From assembly GCF_000471905.2 (NCBI RefSeq), contig NW_006499364.1, positions 2,877,068 to 2,941,067 of the forward strand: a DNA stretch of 64,000 nucleotides, in the 5' to 3' direction. Within the stretch, counting starts at the first letter, position 1. The number at the start of each line of letters is the position of its first letter. The notes under the pieces were generated by a model, which made no database searches, was not told where the DNA came from, and was given only the letters and a program-made list of their open reading frames with translations. This stretch comes from Amborella trichopoda (taxonomy: Eukaryota; Streptophyta; Magnoliopsida; Amborellales; Amborellaceae). This document shows positions 21,781 through 33,984 of this stretch, in pieces. A program made the position numbers and the translations under genes.

Positions 21781-22970
21781 GGCGGTGGTCATTGCCGTTC
21801 ATGACATAAGGGAGAGGAAGTAGGTATCATGGACGACAATGGGCTCTGCCATCCATGACGGAGAGGAGAGAAAGAAGAAAGGAGCATGAACGGCGATGAG
21901 CTTCACTATCAATGATAGAGGAGAGAGAAAGGTGGAAACAAAAAAGAAACGTGGATGGCGATGGGCTTCGCTGTCCATGAGAGAAGGGAGGACGAGAGAA
22001 GGGAAGAAGAAACATGGACGGCATTGGGTTGCATCGTCCATGACAAGAGAGAGTGTAAGAGAGAATATAGACGGTGATGGATTCTATCATCCATGACAGG
22101 AGAGAGAAAGGGAGAACATGGATTGTGATGGGTTCCACAGTCCATGATAAGAGGAAGAGAGACAAGAGAGAGAAAAGAAAAGGCACGCATGACAATAGAC
22201 ATCGTCGTGCATGTCAAAAGAGTCTCAGACACAACCTGACCTGCCACTTGGGAAAGGTCTCGATTCAATATCCTTATCAGAGAATAGGGGAATAAATGTC
22301 GTGCGTAGCGGTGAGCTTCGTTGTGCACAACATGGGGAAAGTGGAATATAGACAGAGACCTGACTAGTCACTCGAGTTAAGACTTGGCTCACTGTGCATA
22401 TTCCAAAAGAAGGAGGATGTCATGCTCGGCAATGGGCACCACCGTGCATGATTAGGGAGGAGAGAAAAAGGAAAGAATAGAGAGAGAAAAGGAAAGATAG
22501 AGAGAGAAAAGGAGAGATAGAGGAGAGAGAGAAGGAGAGGGAAGAAAGAAAAGTGCAGAAAGAGATCAAGAAAGAGAGTAGAGCAAGAAGAGGGGAAAGT
22601 AGAGAAGGAAGGAAAGGGGAGACATAAGATTAGGAAAGATGGGGAATGAAAGAGGAAAGAGAGCAGAGAGCAAAGAGGAAAGAAGGGAAAGAGAGACATG
22701 CACGGTAGTGCCTACGACCATGTATGTCGCAAGAGAAGAAAGAGGCAAACAAGAGGGAGAGAGACAATAACAAAGGAAGAGAAAAGGAGACATGCACGAC
22801 GATGCTTATTGTCATGTATGTTTGAGGTAAAGAAGAGAGAGACGGAGAGAAGAATAAGAAGAGATAGAGATAGAGAAGAGGAGAGAGAAAGAAATAAGAA
22901 GAGAGAAAGAAGAAGAGAGAAGAGAGGAGAGAGACATGCATGATGATACTTACTGTTGTTTATGTTTGAG
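21770..22970. repeat. Palindrome-spacer array in D 3' LTR
   Basis: A dozen or so units with a core of the type TCATGGATGG, N, CCATCCATGA (for example 21,774, 21,829, 21,955, 22,014, 22,128) shift to the type ACATGCACGG, N, CCGTGCATGT further right (22,182, 22,418, 22,696, 22,791, 22,933). Cores are about 33 bp and are separated by 30-90 bp of GA-rich spacer. Confidence 0.8.
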
Positions 22971-24514
22971 ATAGAAAAGAGAGAGATAAAGAGAAGAGGA
23001 GAGAAAGAGGGAGGAGAGAAGAAAGAGGAGAGAGAATAGAGGAGATATAAAATTACCTTCACCTAGGGATACCAGATCTTTTACTCTCTCTTCTCTCTTT
23101 CTCTCCAAGGCGTGCCACAATCTCAAGATTAAAACTCTCAATTTTTAATCATCACGTTGAAGCCAAAAACATCCATTACTATTAGAGATAACATATATTT
23201 ATAGAGTTGGGCCCAAAACATGGGTGGATGCCAAAAATTTACCTTAATTTCTAAAAAATAAAATTTATTTGGATTAAAATTAAATTTAAAAATGGGTGCA
23301 AAATTATGGTTTTGCCTCTGCCCAACAATACATGAAATTTCAAAACAGTGCCTGCTGTAAACATGGAACGTGCCCGATTTTCCTAAGATGATTCGTGGTC
23401 GCTCTAGCGCTTGATTGGCCAAAAGATGATTGCATTCTCCTTGGGCTCGGCATGACGATCAATTTAATACTAACTAAGAGCCACAAATCGCGTTTTAGAC
23501 CACGATCATGTGACTTGAAATTTGCACGAAACTTGAAAACTTTCAATCAATAGTGCACTCATTTCTTGATATATTTCCTTGGTTTCTTTGCTGAATTACA
23601 CTAAGCATGCCGTCATGATCGGATTATAACAAACACAACTTGATTTCATGCCGAAACAAAGATTTTACCATTTTGGATTTTTGATCAGAATTTGGATTCC
23701 AATGGACGAAATTCTACAGAAACTTTAACGTCATCGTATGCAAAATATGACTGTTCATCATGCACGGAGTTGGACCATTAGTAGCCTTAGACCTTACGCA
23801 CATAATGCAACTAGTTTTGTATCGATCGGGTGTGCGAGCACCGTGATATGGCCGCTCGAGTGGGACGTGCTACTAGTGATTTTCTGTAACTATTGTTCTC
23901 AAATTGTCATCTTCTCTTTAGCTTTTCTCCTTGCTCGGACATCGTTACTAGACGTGCCACATCAAAACGCTCGTCTCGACGAGAGAACATGCTCACAAAA
24001 TTTGAGCATGACCCGAGTCGTAACAAGGGAGATATGAGTACCGAAAGTTACTAGTCGCGACTGTGAAAACCAGTCCCCTTTAATGGAGACTGATGCAAGG
24101 AGGGCGCATGGGAATAGCGTGTAGCCTACCCTTTTTCAGTCTTTCTATCATAACTTTGTCTTGGAACATCTGTTTAAGCCGAAATTTGACCCCTAGGGTT
24201 TTTTTGTCGTGCCGGATCTAATGGCGGTGGTCTCACAACTATTTGAGAGAAAAATAAGGCTCCAGTTATAGGGTCCATTTGATGGTGCTAGAGATCGATT
24301 TTTTCGAAACCGTTTCTTTATCTGCACTACCCTAAACATGTCGGATTGTGATGAAACTTGGTAGGTGGGCTTTTGATGTCCTTAGGAAGATCCTCACCCA
24401 TTCTGGGGTAATTCTGAGACTATCAAAAATTCAATTGTAAGTCAGGGCTTTATTCACGGGCTTCTCTTTTATTTCGCATCGAGGACCCAAAGAGCTAAAA
24501 ACTGTTTTCAAACA

Positions 24515-24803
24515 GCTTGCCACATCAAATGTTGTGCTTCGAGAGAAGTGAGGACAACATTCGAAAAATTTCCTTCGAATTTATTACTTTTTTCTTCTTA
24601 GCCACAGGACCACGTGAACGCTAAGGAGATATCCATGCAATGCGACAGCTAGGATGCTCAGACGTTTGGATGCATTTGTCACAGATTCATTCGTGGAGAC
24701 TTTGGGGGAGAAGAGACTTTTGAGGGATCTTGTCGAAGGCATCACTTTCAAGGGACTATTTTTGAATTGGAGGGATTAGTATTTTAAGTCCACCCTATCG
24801 GAC
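24515..24803 (-). mobile_element. D internal DNA between the C insertion and D 3' LTR
   Basis: Directly upstream of the 3' LTR in element orientation it reads CTTCTCTCGAAGCACAACAT and ends GGCAAGC|TG. C has nearly the same sequence before its own 3' LTR (41,711-41,747, ending GGCAAGC|TG). This fixes both LTR boundaries and marks the region that should prime plus-strand DNA synthesis. It also holds GATCTTGTCGAAGGCATCAC, duplicated at 46,150. Confidence 0.75.
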
Positions 24804-24808
24804 AATAC
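24804..24808. repeat. Target-site duplication, left, of element C
   Basis: AATAC before the C LTR. It pairs with GGTAC at 44,964-44,968 (two transitions). The undisrupted relative of this site at 46,290-46,301 reads GGCGGTACTTGTGATGG, supporting GGTAC as the original. Confidence 0.7.
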
Positions 24809-27800
24809 TATTTCAACGCATTTTTCAGCACCTTGGTCCCTGATGCGGAATAAAGTGGAAGCAAGTCACTAAAGCCTACAAAATCGTGGAAATTTCAACA
24901 GTCTCAGAATGACCCCAGAATTGGTCAAAATCTTCATTAGCACTCTAGAAGTCTACTTACCAAGTTTTGTCGAATTTCAACATGTTTAAGGCAGTGAACA
25001 AAAGGAAACAATTTTAGAAAAAAAATGGCCTCTCGTACCCTAAAATGGACCCTGTAACTAGAGTTATATTTTAGGTGCATCAAACAGCTACGAGACCACC
25101 GCCATTGAATTCGACATGGTCGAAAACCCTTATGGGTCAAGTTTCGGCTCAATCGGGAACTTCAGGACAAAGTTAAGGGTAAAATACTGAAAAGTGGTAG
25201 GTCGCACGCTATTCTCGTGTGGCCACCCTACACCAAAACACCATTAAAGGTGGTTGTTTTCATCGTCATAGGCAGTGACTTTTGAGGCCTATATATCACT
25301 TGATCTGATTCGGATCGCGCTCAACTTTGGTGAACGTGTTCGTCTCGTCAAGACGAGTGTTTTGATATGTGGTACGCCTCGTGATGATGCCCGAGCATGG
25401 GGAAAACCTTGAAAGAATTTGTTGATCAATGAAGAAAATTGTAAAAAATTCAGTAGCAGCATGCCTCACTAGAGCGGCCAAATCATGGCGCTCACATACC
25501 CGATCAACATGAAACCAATTGAAATATTTGCGTATGGTCCAAGGCTATCTTTGGGCCGAACCTCACATACAATGAATGGATGGATTTCACACATAGAGGC
25601 GTCGAAGCTGCTGTAAATTCCAACAATCTGATTTCAAGATTCCGGCAAAAAATGTAGGATGACAAAATCTTCATCCGAACACTAAATCGAGGCATTTGTT
25701 GCAATGTGATCATGGCGACATGCTTAGTGTGGCTCAACGAAGAAACAAAAGAAAAATATCCAGGAACGAGTGTTCTATCAATCTAAAGTTTTCAAGATTC
25801 ATCCAAAATTCAAGTCTCATGATCATGGCTCAAAAACATGATTCATGGCTCAAAATTGGTATCAAATCGATCGCCATGCCAAGTACTACAAGAAAAAAAT
25901 TATCTTTCGATCAAACGTGCATCAAAACAGCCACGGATCAATCATGGAAGATCACGTAACTTCTCGAGCAGCAGCAGGGACTGTTCTGAAATTCTACACA
26001 TTGTTAGGCAGGGGCAAAACAGTCCTTTTGCATTAAATTTTAAAATTTCTTATAATTCAATTAAATTGTAATTATATTCAATTTTAAACATGCAAAGCTT
26101 ATTGTAAAATGGCCTACGGTTCATTTCTTGAATCAATCAATAAAGTTTCGATTTTTGCTTGAGTTTATGGGTGCATCTTAGAGAGAGAGAGTGAGGAGAG
26201 AGAAAAAAAGGGTCGATACCCTTTAGCCTTCTATCTCTTTTTCTCTCTCTTCTTCTCATCTCTATCTCTCTCTCTCTCTTCTTCTCATTTCTATCTCTCT
26301 CTCTTCTTTTCGTCTCTATCACTCTCTTCTTTTTCTCATCTCTATCTCTCTTTCTCTCTCTTATTGTCATATTTATCTGTCTCTTCTTCTCATCTCTGTC
26401 TCTCTTTCTCTCTCTTCTTTATCTAATACAGTCGTCGAAGCTCAACACCGCCTGTATCTTTCTCTCTCCTTTCTTCTTAACACAGCCACCGATGCTTAGC
26501 ATTGTCTGTGTCTTCTCTCTCTTCTTCATCTAACGCAGCTGGCGATACTCAGTGCTATCTGTGTCCTCTCTTTCCTCTCATCTTAACACAGCCGGTGATG
26601 CTTAACGTCATATGTGTCATATGTGTCCTCTCTTCTTAACACAGTCGGCGATGCTTAGCGCCGTCTGTGTCCTCTCTCTCATCTCTTCTTAACACAGTTG
26701 GTGATGCATAGCATCGTATGTGTCCTCTCTCTTCTTTATCTAACATAGCCGACGATGCTCAGCTCTGCTTGTGTCTTATCTCTCCTCTTCTTCTGATATA
26801 GCCGACGATGCTCAGAGCTGCCTGTGTCTTATATCTCCTCTTCTTCTAACACAACCGGCGATGATCAGCACTGCCTGTGTCTTATGTCTCCTCTTCTTCT
26901 AACTTAGCGCCATCTGTGTCCTCTCTTTCTTCTTCTTTTAACACATCCAGTGAAGCTTAAGTGCCGCCTGCTTTTTCTCATGCTTCTTCTCCCACCACAG
27001 CCGGCGGAGTTTAGTGTCGCTTGTGTCTCCTTCTTTCTCTCTTTGCTCTCTTCTTGTCAAAACAGACAGAGACATATCGCCGACTAAGTTTCCTTCTTCA
27101 CCTCTCATTGCCATCTATGGCTTTTCACCTTCCTTCTCTCTTTTCTCACACTCTTCCCCTCATTTCTTTTTTTTCCTCTCCTTCTTTCTATTATAGGTTT
27201 CTTCTCTTTTCTTACTTCTTATCCGTTCTCTATGATCTCCATTCTTTCTATTATTCTTTCGTTTGATTAAGAGGGGCCAAGATTAGTGTTCTATGGTAAT
27301 CTTGTCATCTAGCCGTAATTGTTTTGTGCCAGAATTACAGTGCTCGCATTACTGCCGCGACAGACTAACCATTATGTCTAGCTAGTCAGTATCGGTATTG
27401 ACGTCTAGTAGTAATTCTGTTGAGCCGGTTTGAGTAACTGAGCCTAATTTACTACCACGTCAGGCCAATTACCTACCAGCTTAATCATTGTGTTGATCTC
27501 CCCACCTAGTCAAATTCTTTTGTCCCCCATCTTTCTTCTCTCATTATTCTCTTCTTCTTTTTTAAAATGCACGCTTGTGTACGTTCACTCGAAAGCAAGG
27601 TGAGGTTTGTTGACCCACATGTCTTATAAATATTGGCCATTATGTGTGTGATTGCAGAAAATAGGAGAATACAAGCCAAGGGAGATGATTCCGAACCAAT
27701 TTTACTATTAGGGGGCATTCTTTTGTGATCTAAGAGGGCGCCCATGCGAGCCAGCCCGAGTAAGTCCCGAACCCACCTTAATATCCTCTCTCATTGATTG

Positions 27801-27927
27801 ATAATACCTGCCCTTGTTCTCGAACGATGTTCTCGAGAGGAAAATCTCAAAGTTTCAAATCGCCTTGAAACCCGAGATGCGTGCCACCTGATCATGATCT
27901 GGAGAGCGAGATCAAGGCACTTAACTA
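24809..27927 (+). mobile_element. Element C 5' LTR
   Basis: It begins TATTTCAACGCATTTTTC (TG changed to TA) and ends GGCACTTAACTA (CA changed to TA), against TGCTTGAACGC...GGCACCTAACCA in the 3' copy. It is 3,119 bp long and contains a CT-rich tract and a palindrome array. Confidence 0.9.
26170..27250. repeat. Pyrimidine tract and palindrome-spacer array in C 5' LTR
   Basis: A TCTCT-rich tract (26,230-26,430) is followed by about twelve ~50-bp units (26,430-27,010). Each has a core like ACACAGCCGGCG, ATGCTTAG, CGCCGTCTGTGT and a spacer such as cctctctctcttcttc. A further CT-rich stretch runs to about 27,250. The 3' LTR repeats this at 43,200-44,290. Confidence 0.85.
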
Positions 27928-27930
27928 GTT

Positions 27931-27948
27931 TGGCGACTCCACTGGGGA
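27931..27948 (+). promoter_or_regulatory. Primer binding site of element C (tRNA-Arg type)
   Basis: TGGCGACTCCACTGGGGA lies three bases after the LTR. Its complement, TCCCCAGTGGAGTCGCCA, fits the 3' end of a plant tRNA-Arg including CCA. This tRNA is the primer typical of Ogre/Tat elements. Confidence 0.85.
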
Positions 27949-28018
27949 TAATACTACCCCTTAGTCAGATCGTGCTTGTTTGGCTAAGTTTCTCTTTTTA
28001 TTCTCTGTATCTACACTT

Positions 28019-28159
28019 ATGGCTGCTGAGTTTTGTAACCCGTTCATCTGGATCGGGGATTTTCTTATCCCTGCAGTTGCGAGTGTCCTCAGAGAACCAG
28101 TTCCTCTAACTCCGTTCCCAACTCTTCTTTTTATCAAAGACCCCAGGTCTAGCTCCTAG
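28019..28159 (+). CDS. 46-codon leader ORF of element C
   Basis: The ATG lies 71 bases after the primer binding site. It encodes MAAEFCNPFIWIGDFL..., ending KDPRSSS and TAG. D has the same ORF (57,435-57,295, MASEFSNPFIQIGDFV..., ending KDPMSSS and TAA) with identical length, no indels and about half the residues identical. Similarity continues past the stop in the same frame (LTSIGVRRDL against LTWINLRRDL). It could be a real short leader peptide, a recoding site, or the start of ORF1 interrupted independently in both copies at an ancestral TGG. I know no function. Confidence 0.55.
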   Translation: MAAEFCNPFIWIGDFLIPAVASVLREPVPLTPFPTLLFIKDPRSSS

Positions 28160-29222
28160 GCCTTAACTTCAATTGGAGTAAGGAGGGACCTAAACGTCCC
28201 TTACTCCCCATCTCCTTGCTCTAGTGGAACTTCCACCAAGGCGCCTTGCATTGGCAACACATCTGTTGTTGCACACAACATCCACCCTGCCACCGGCAAG
28301 TCACTTGTCAGTCGTATTGCTGAGGTACGCTGGAAGGCCGCCCAGTTCGTCTCTGTAAAAGGCAAACAAGTTGTCGTTGCTCCTGTGGGTCGCCGCAAGG
28401 CTACCCCCCACATTCCTGCACCACCACGAGTCCCTATCCTTAGATGCTCAACACATCGAGGTGGAGACCTTGCAGCCACCACCCCTCGCACACACCATAA
28501 GGCTCATGGGTCACCCACTCAAGTCACTTCTCGGAGCAACCCTTATGTTACCTCGATTCAGCGGCTAGGCCAAGCTCTGCATACGCTGCTCATAAGCATC
28601 CCACTGCTCGGGGCAACGCCGTCAGTGCACCAACCCGAGTACACAAGAGACGGTCTTCTCGTCCTCCTACTCAGCACACCATGTAAGGGGAAGGCTTCCA
28701 CCTATTCTCTTACATACACTTGCTCGTAGTTCTCGTCCTCCTAAGGCTACACCACTTTCTCAAGCCCGGGCGCACACGCGTCTCCGTTTTAGCCAGCCCC
28801 TCACCCTCCACTCAGGCAATCTCATTAGTCAACCCTGCTCTTGCCTGCTCCTCCTTCTTCGAGCAAGCACCTTCAGCCATGGTATTGAAAGACCTTTCCC
28901 AAGAGCACCATCCTGAACCAGCCTCATCACTTCGAGAGCATCTCTGGGGCCAACAAGAGAGCTCAGGGCAAAGACCTTATGAAAGATCAAGTCCTTCATC
29001 CTCCGCGGCCCAAGATGACTTCAGTCCTTGACCCTCATCTTTTGCCGCACCTGATGGAGATAGCTCTCTCTTGTGCAAGAAGAGCTGACCAGCAACAAGC
29101 CCGATCACAGTTTTGGTGCGAGGTCCATCAAAACCTCAAAGTTAAATGCGATAGGGGTCTACAAATTCTCACTAAGCCAGTGACCAAGGTGTCGTGGTAA
29201 CCAGCTATGATGACCCTCTTCC
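28160..29222 (+). pseudogene. ORF1-like region of element C
   Basis: Upstream of gag in plus-strand reading. Protein-level similarity to D (56,640-57,294) is clear: HPATGKSL, KQVVVAPVGRRKATPHIPAP, STHRGGDLAA, RTHHKAHGS and SRSNPYVTSI against HPVTGKSL, KQIVVDPVGRRKATSHIPPP, STQRGGDLGA, RTHLRARGS and PRGNPCVIS. It is rich in Pro, Arg and Ser, with no domain I recognise. Ogre-like elements often carry an extra ORF before gag, and this occupies that place. Stops and frameshifts break it after about 28,568. Confidence 0.55.
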
Positions 29223-31351
29223 CCTGAACCCCTTCTACCCTCTTCAGATGTCGAAGCCTGAAGAAAAGCTTCATGAGCCCTACACTATGGTTAGGGTCGT
29301 AGAAGAGGACCCAGCCCCTCAGAAGCCACTGTCCCAAGATCGTAGAGAGTTGGTCCTCACACGATCGGCATACGAAAGTCGAGTACAGTCAGGGCATGCG
29401 GGCCCCCTGCTGACCTGCCGCATTCAACCCATCAAGTTCTTTAGCCCCCTCAACTGCAACTAAGGCTGACCTCGATGGAGAAACAGTCACCGAGATGGTT
29501 ATAGACGAGCCTGAGGAAGATCGCATGAACAAGTTCGAAGATATGGTTCATCCAATGATGGAGAAGATTGATCGTATAGATACCGCACGACAATCAACTA
29601 ACCATAAGGTCAATTCCCACCACTAAGATGGTGCACTTTCAAGGTAACCCCTTCCCTCTGCCTCACAGGACAACTCTGTCCCTCACCTCATCTCGCAAGC
29701 ACACATTGATTCTATGGTAACCCATAACTTAAAGAACAGACAAATTCCAGGGATGCAGGGTGCAAAGCTTTATCAAAGGCCGCACCCTAAATACATTGAC
29801 CAGGTCTTGTTTCCCTCAGATTATAAGAAAGGGAAGTTTCCCCTATTCAATGGAACCACATCCACGAATCAACATATGGCCCATTTCAAAGCAGGATGTC
29901 TAGAAATAGTGGCTGATGGGAGACTCCTTCTTCATCAGTTTGTTGAAACCCTTGACGGCCCAGCTTTTCAGTGGCATGCTCGAATCCCGCCAAACTCAGT
30001 GCGTACTTGGGAGGAATTGGAGAAGTCGTTCCACCATTGTTTCTATGAGGTCAAGAGAGGGGTTCAAACCATCGAGCTTCTCACCCTGACTCAAGACCTC
30101 GATGAGCCCGTGGACCAGTTCATATCAAGATGGAGAAATTTAGCTGCTCGCCATCCCAATCCCATGCATGAGAAGGAAGCAGTCAAAAATTGCGTGCGGA
30201 ACATGTGACTTGAAATTTCTCTACACATTGAGGCCTCTAATCTGACTTCCATGTCAGAGCTGATTTCTAAATCAGTCCACATAGAAAGTCTATCATGCCA
30301 CCATAGTAGCTCACGAGAATCGTCTGCAAGCTCGAGGAACAACCGGGGCAATGGCAGCTCTCGGACTAACACCTAGGGAAGTCAACAAAAAGGAGTGATC
30401 AGTGCAGCCGTCACGGTCACTGACCCAAAGAAGACTCCCTCCCAAACTTTGGACCTTTCCAAAGGGGTGAGCACAGTAAAAACAATGCCCTAGGCAAGCA
30501 AGCAATAACAGTCGTACAACCGAGTACCCCCGTCGATGAATCTTAATAGGGATGATTATTTCACCAGACATGTGAACAAGGTGTACCCCTTTGAGAAGGA
30601 ATGGGTCCCTGCACTGTTTCGGTTATTATTAGAATAGAATATGATCGAGCTTCTAGAAGCCAAATTCCTTGAGCAAGCTGGACTCCATACTCAGGCAAAT
30701 TATTGTGCTTATCATAGAAGGATCAATCACCCCACAAATGACTTCTTCACGCTAAAAGATATGATTGAGGCCCTGATTCAGAAGGATAAATCTTGAGGAC
30801 TTAAAGAAGGCATCTGGGGCAACAAAAGCCTCCCATGCAGTAAACATCTAAGAGGAAGATGAAGCACCTAGTATCCTTCACGCCTTCTTTGTTATAATTC
30901 TTCAGGAAGGTCTAATCACACCGAAATAGATAAGGCAGCCCCGAAGCCTGGCTCAAGGGATTGAGGACCGTTGGTGCCCATACCATCAGATATGGGGGCA
31001 CTGCCTATGGGAATGCACCAGTTTCCATGATATATTTGAAAATAAAATGGGGGAATGTCAAGTGTTTTACAACGTCTCAGTAAATGATCCCCAAGCTATT
31101 GCTCCACTGGTGCAAGAGGATCTCTCAACACAAGACCTTCCAAATAATGAGTCAGACTCCGCTGAACCCTTGACTTCCCAGCCATGGATAGTCCACCATG
31201 GGCGAAGTAGACTCAAGTCCGAGAAGCAGTCCGCTAAGCTAGGACTATTCACAATCCCAATGAGACGAATCAAACACCACCTCAGAATATCAGAAGGAGA
31301 TAGGCACCAAGAGCTTCTCATCAGAGAAACAAGACTGCCCAACCTCCAGTA
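29223..31351 (+). pseudogene. Element C gag (retrotransposon gag)
   Basis: Gag forms the virus-like particle that packages element RNA. The core is the open stretch 29,714-30,208, with DYKKGKFPLFNGTTSTNQHM, DGPAFQWHARIPPNSV, TWEELEKSFHHCFYEVKR and EPVDQFISRWRNLAARH, the usual pattern of plant gypsy gag. After a stop at about 30,207 it continues in pieces: CAYHRRINHPTNDF (about 30,703) and CPYHQIWGHCLWEC (about 30,972). These are CX2HX4HX4C, a variant of the CCHC zinc knuckle; the first has lost its last Cys. The last open piece is 31,047-31,352, ending RLPNLQ. D's gag (54,150-55,830) is similar throughout. There are several stops. Confidence 0.88.
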
Positions 31352-32329
31352 GAGCAGGAATTTCTCAGACCATTTCCCCCATTTTTCATTCCTGACACGA
31401 TCCTTCTTCCTTCTCCATCCCATCAAGAAGACGTCCTTGAGTCATCCTCTCCTCAGAGCACATCAAATGAGGGTGACGACGTTAAAAGCACTCCCCAGTG
31501 GTCTAAGCAAGGGAAAGACCTAAAAGACCCTCTGCACATGTCCAACCTTGGTGATGGCGTAAAAAGCTGCCCATATCGGTCAGATGATGAGAATGACTTA
31601 AAAGTCCCCCACTTTCTAACCCTTTCACTTCTTCTTCTTCTGCTTCTAATCCTTCGTCTTCGATGTCTCTCGTAGGTACAACCTTGAAATGTTTGAACTT
31701 CGAGGCTCTTGACAGAGAATTCAAAGGAATCAATATAAGTAGAACGCAATGGAAGCAGTTGAAAAAGACGTTGGCTCAGGCAGCAAGATTCTTAACAGTT
31801 GCTGATGCCTTGACAGCTAAAGCTAAAGGAGAGCTACCTTCTTCAAAGAAGCACAAAAAGTAAAAATCGAAGAAACCCCAGTGGCCTCCTGAGCTTGACT
31901 TCAAATAGAGATTAAGAGAATCAAGAGGGAAGAGCCTCCATGATCAAGAGGCTTGTCATATGGTGAAAATCTCAGGAGCATCACTTAGCACGGGACAGAT
32001 AAACCTAAGATCTGGGAAAACGCTGCAGCCTCCACCTCAGAAGTTAAGCACCTTGAAGTTTTGTAGTTTGCCACTATGCCCTAATCCAAATACCAGTCTG
32101 CTTATCCTCTAACTCCTTGGACTCCTTCTTAATCTCAATACCTCAAACAATCCACCTATTCTCCAATTCCCTGCAATACCTCTAACTCAATTGCTTCCAA
32201 AAGCTCAAACGTCCATCACCCCAACCAAGCCCGTGGTGCAATCGAGTCAGCCAACGAGCCAAAATAAACCTCTTCCACCCAAACCTGTTCCTCAAGCCAA
32301 CATACCACCCAAATAAGTGGCAGGACTAG
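31352..32329 (+). pseudogene. Gag-protease linker of element C
   Basis: A low-complexity acidic/serine stretch (31,480-31,650) is followed by LKCLNFEALDREFKGINISR and KKTLAQAARFL (31,690-31,800). D has a matching ECPDFETLYKELEGTNISKS and RKTLAQAA near 53,310-53,400. The rest is broken. No domain was recognised. Confidence 0.5.
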
Positions 32330-33050
32330 GAGCACAAAACCTTGACATATGATGTGATAGGGCATCTGCGAAAGCTTCGATCTCTCCTTAGTATCTATGA
32401 CGCCCTCATGCTCTCAAAGGATTACAGAATGGCTTTGGTTCAGGCTCTCTCTAACCCAGAGGTGTATGAGACCGAAGTAGAACCTATTGAAGTGGATCTG
32501 ACGATTTTAGAAGGATGAATGCCAATCACATTTTCTAAAGATGATCTGCAGCTGGGACAAAAGTTTCATAATCGCCCTCTCTTTGTCACTGACGAATTAC
32601 ACGCATGCCCCATCAATCGAATTATGTTAGATGGAGGATAGGCTGGTTAGGGTTCAAAGATCTTACTCCAACCCACGTCACAGTTCAAGGATTCAACCAG
32701 TCAGGAGAGAAGCCAGCTGACATGGTTGCATTCATTTTAAGATCAGTGAGCTAAACGATTACACCCAGTTTCATGTAATCGACATCGACGTGTCCTACAA
32801 CATTCTCCTCAGTCAGCCATGGCTTCATGACCAGGGGGTGGTTCCATCGACATTGCACCAGTGCTTCAAGTGTAGTTGAAATGGGAGACAACATACGATA
32901 TATGCTGACAAAAGACCGTTCCATGTAGTCGAAACTCATTATGTTGATGCTAAATATTACTTCATAAATCTAGTGTCCCCTCAGAAGCTGAATGAGGCGG
33001 ATCACAAGTCTACAACAAAGTTACGATCTTCGTCCCATGAAGATGTTTAA
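32330..33050 (+). pseudogene. Element C aspartic protease (retropepsin) region
   Basis: The protease matures Gag and Pol. Leading pieces are LRKLRSLLSIYDALMLSKDY and RMALVQALSNPEVYE, then FVTDELHACPINRIMLDGG where the DGG matches the catalytic motif of Tat proteases. TAG follows instead of the expected Ser codon. The flap and C-terminal part read LNDYTQFHVIDIDVSYNILL and SQPWLHDQGVVPSTLHQCFK, a hallmark of plant gypsy proteases. There are stops and at least one frameshift. D has no counterpart, as only about 500 bp separate its gag linker from its RT leader. Confidence 0.8.
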
Positions 33051-33984
33051 GACATGGAGAGAACATTGGTAAGCATGTTCAAAGAGGAAGAAAGGCAAGG
33101 AAAAGCTCTCCCTTTAGCCTCTATTCATTCTAGCATCCTCACAATCATTCCCGAAGAAACTCCGTCATCACTTAAAGCAGAGTCCTCACCCTCTACCCCC
33201 AGTTCTGGGCCACCTTGGTAAAAAAATGAACTGGAGCTCAATCATGAGATTGTGCAAGTCATGGGGATAGAATTCCCAGCTCCAAAGATCACCTATACGC
33301 CGGTCCATCAAAAAGTCTTGCATATCCCCATTGTACTCTTGAAAGCAAAAGTGGCGCGTCAACTGCTGTCAAAGGTCACTCCTCGGACCAGTGACCAGCT
33401 GCAAATTCTACTCTTTCCTCGTCTGACAGGAGGAGAGCAGTTTAGAAAGGACAATCTTCTTCCCCTCAAGAGCAGGATCCCTTAGCAAACTTAAGAAGCG
33501 AAGTTCGTAGTCTCTAGAGCCAATTGGAGGTTATGCGTATTACTTCAAAACATCTCAAGAAGTTCATGCCAGAGAGAAAAAGTTATGATGAGTTTGAAGT
33601 GAATGCACCACTAATAGAGGCTAAAGCTCCTCCTGACTGAACTATCTATAGTGAGCAAGCTCATCAAATAATGAGGACAATGAACTATGAGCCCTTAGCC
33701 AATCAAACATTAAGAGGAGAAAAAGGAATGACTCTCCATTTTGAAGCTATCTGAGCCCTGGCAGCCCATCATGAGACTAAGCAAGGCCTAGGATATTAGC
33801 CCTTGGAGATAATAAATATGTTGAGAGGTATTCAATCCAAAAAAAAATCAATTGAGGTGCAGCAAAGTAGGAGGAGAATGAAATCATGCAGTGAAGTTAG
33901 CCAGAAAAGAAAAAGAAGCATCTTATTCATGAGTACAAACTTTTTACAAGTTCTGGCAAAAGAAAAGACATTTTAAAAAATGAT
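33051..33984 (+). pseudogene. Protease-to-RT linker with GLGY motif, element C
   Basis: The open stretch 33,252-33,485 is followed by broken reading with MRTMNYEPLANQTLRGEKGM and HHETKQGLGY (about 33,770-33,800). In intact plant gypsy pol this linker, including the G-rich GLGY piece, is followed by reverse transcriptase. Here it stops and the antisense gene's 3' end begins within about 200 bp. Confidence 0.55.

Larger units (their letters stand above)
19904..24514 (-). mobile_element. Element D 3' LTR (left)
   Basis: In element orientation it starts TGTTTGAAAACAG at 24,514 and ends ATCTAACCA at 19,904. It aligns along its length to 57,524-62,106. The start is homologous to the C LTR start (TGCTTGAACGC, then CATTTTTC, TTGG and GGTCCC). 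Inside are kilobase GA-rich tracts and palindrome arrays, listed separately. Confidence 0.9.

Noticed and set aside
20544..21792. Overlapping minus-strand ORFs of 223-327 aa, Leu/Ser/Phe-rich, resembling membrane proteins
   Set aside because: They are the complement of a GA-rich tract that is open in every minus frame. The same occurs at 58,186-59,386, 22,364-23,062, 45,078-46,184 and 63,462-63,962.
28201..28491. 96-aa minus-strand ORF
   Set aside because: Antisense of the ORF1-like region; the plus strand has the protein similarity to element D.
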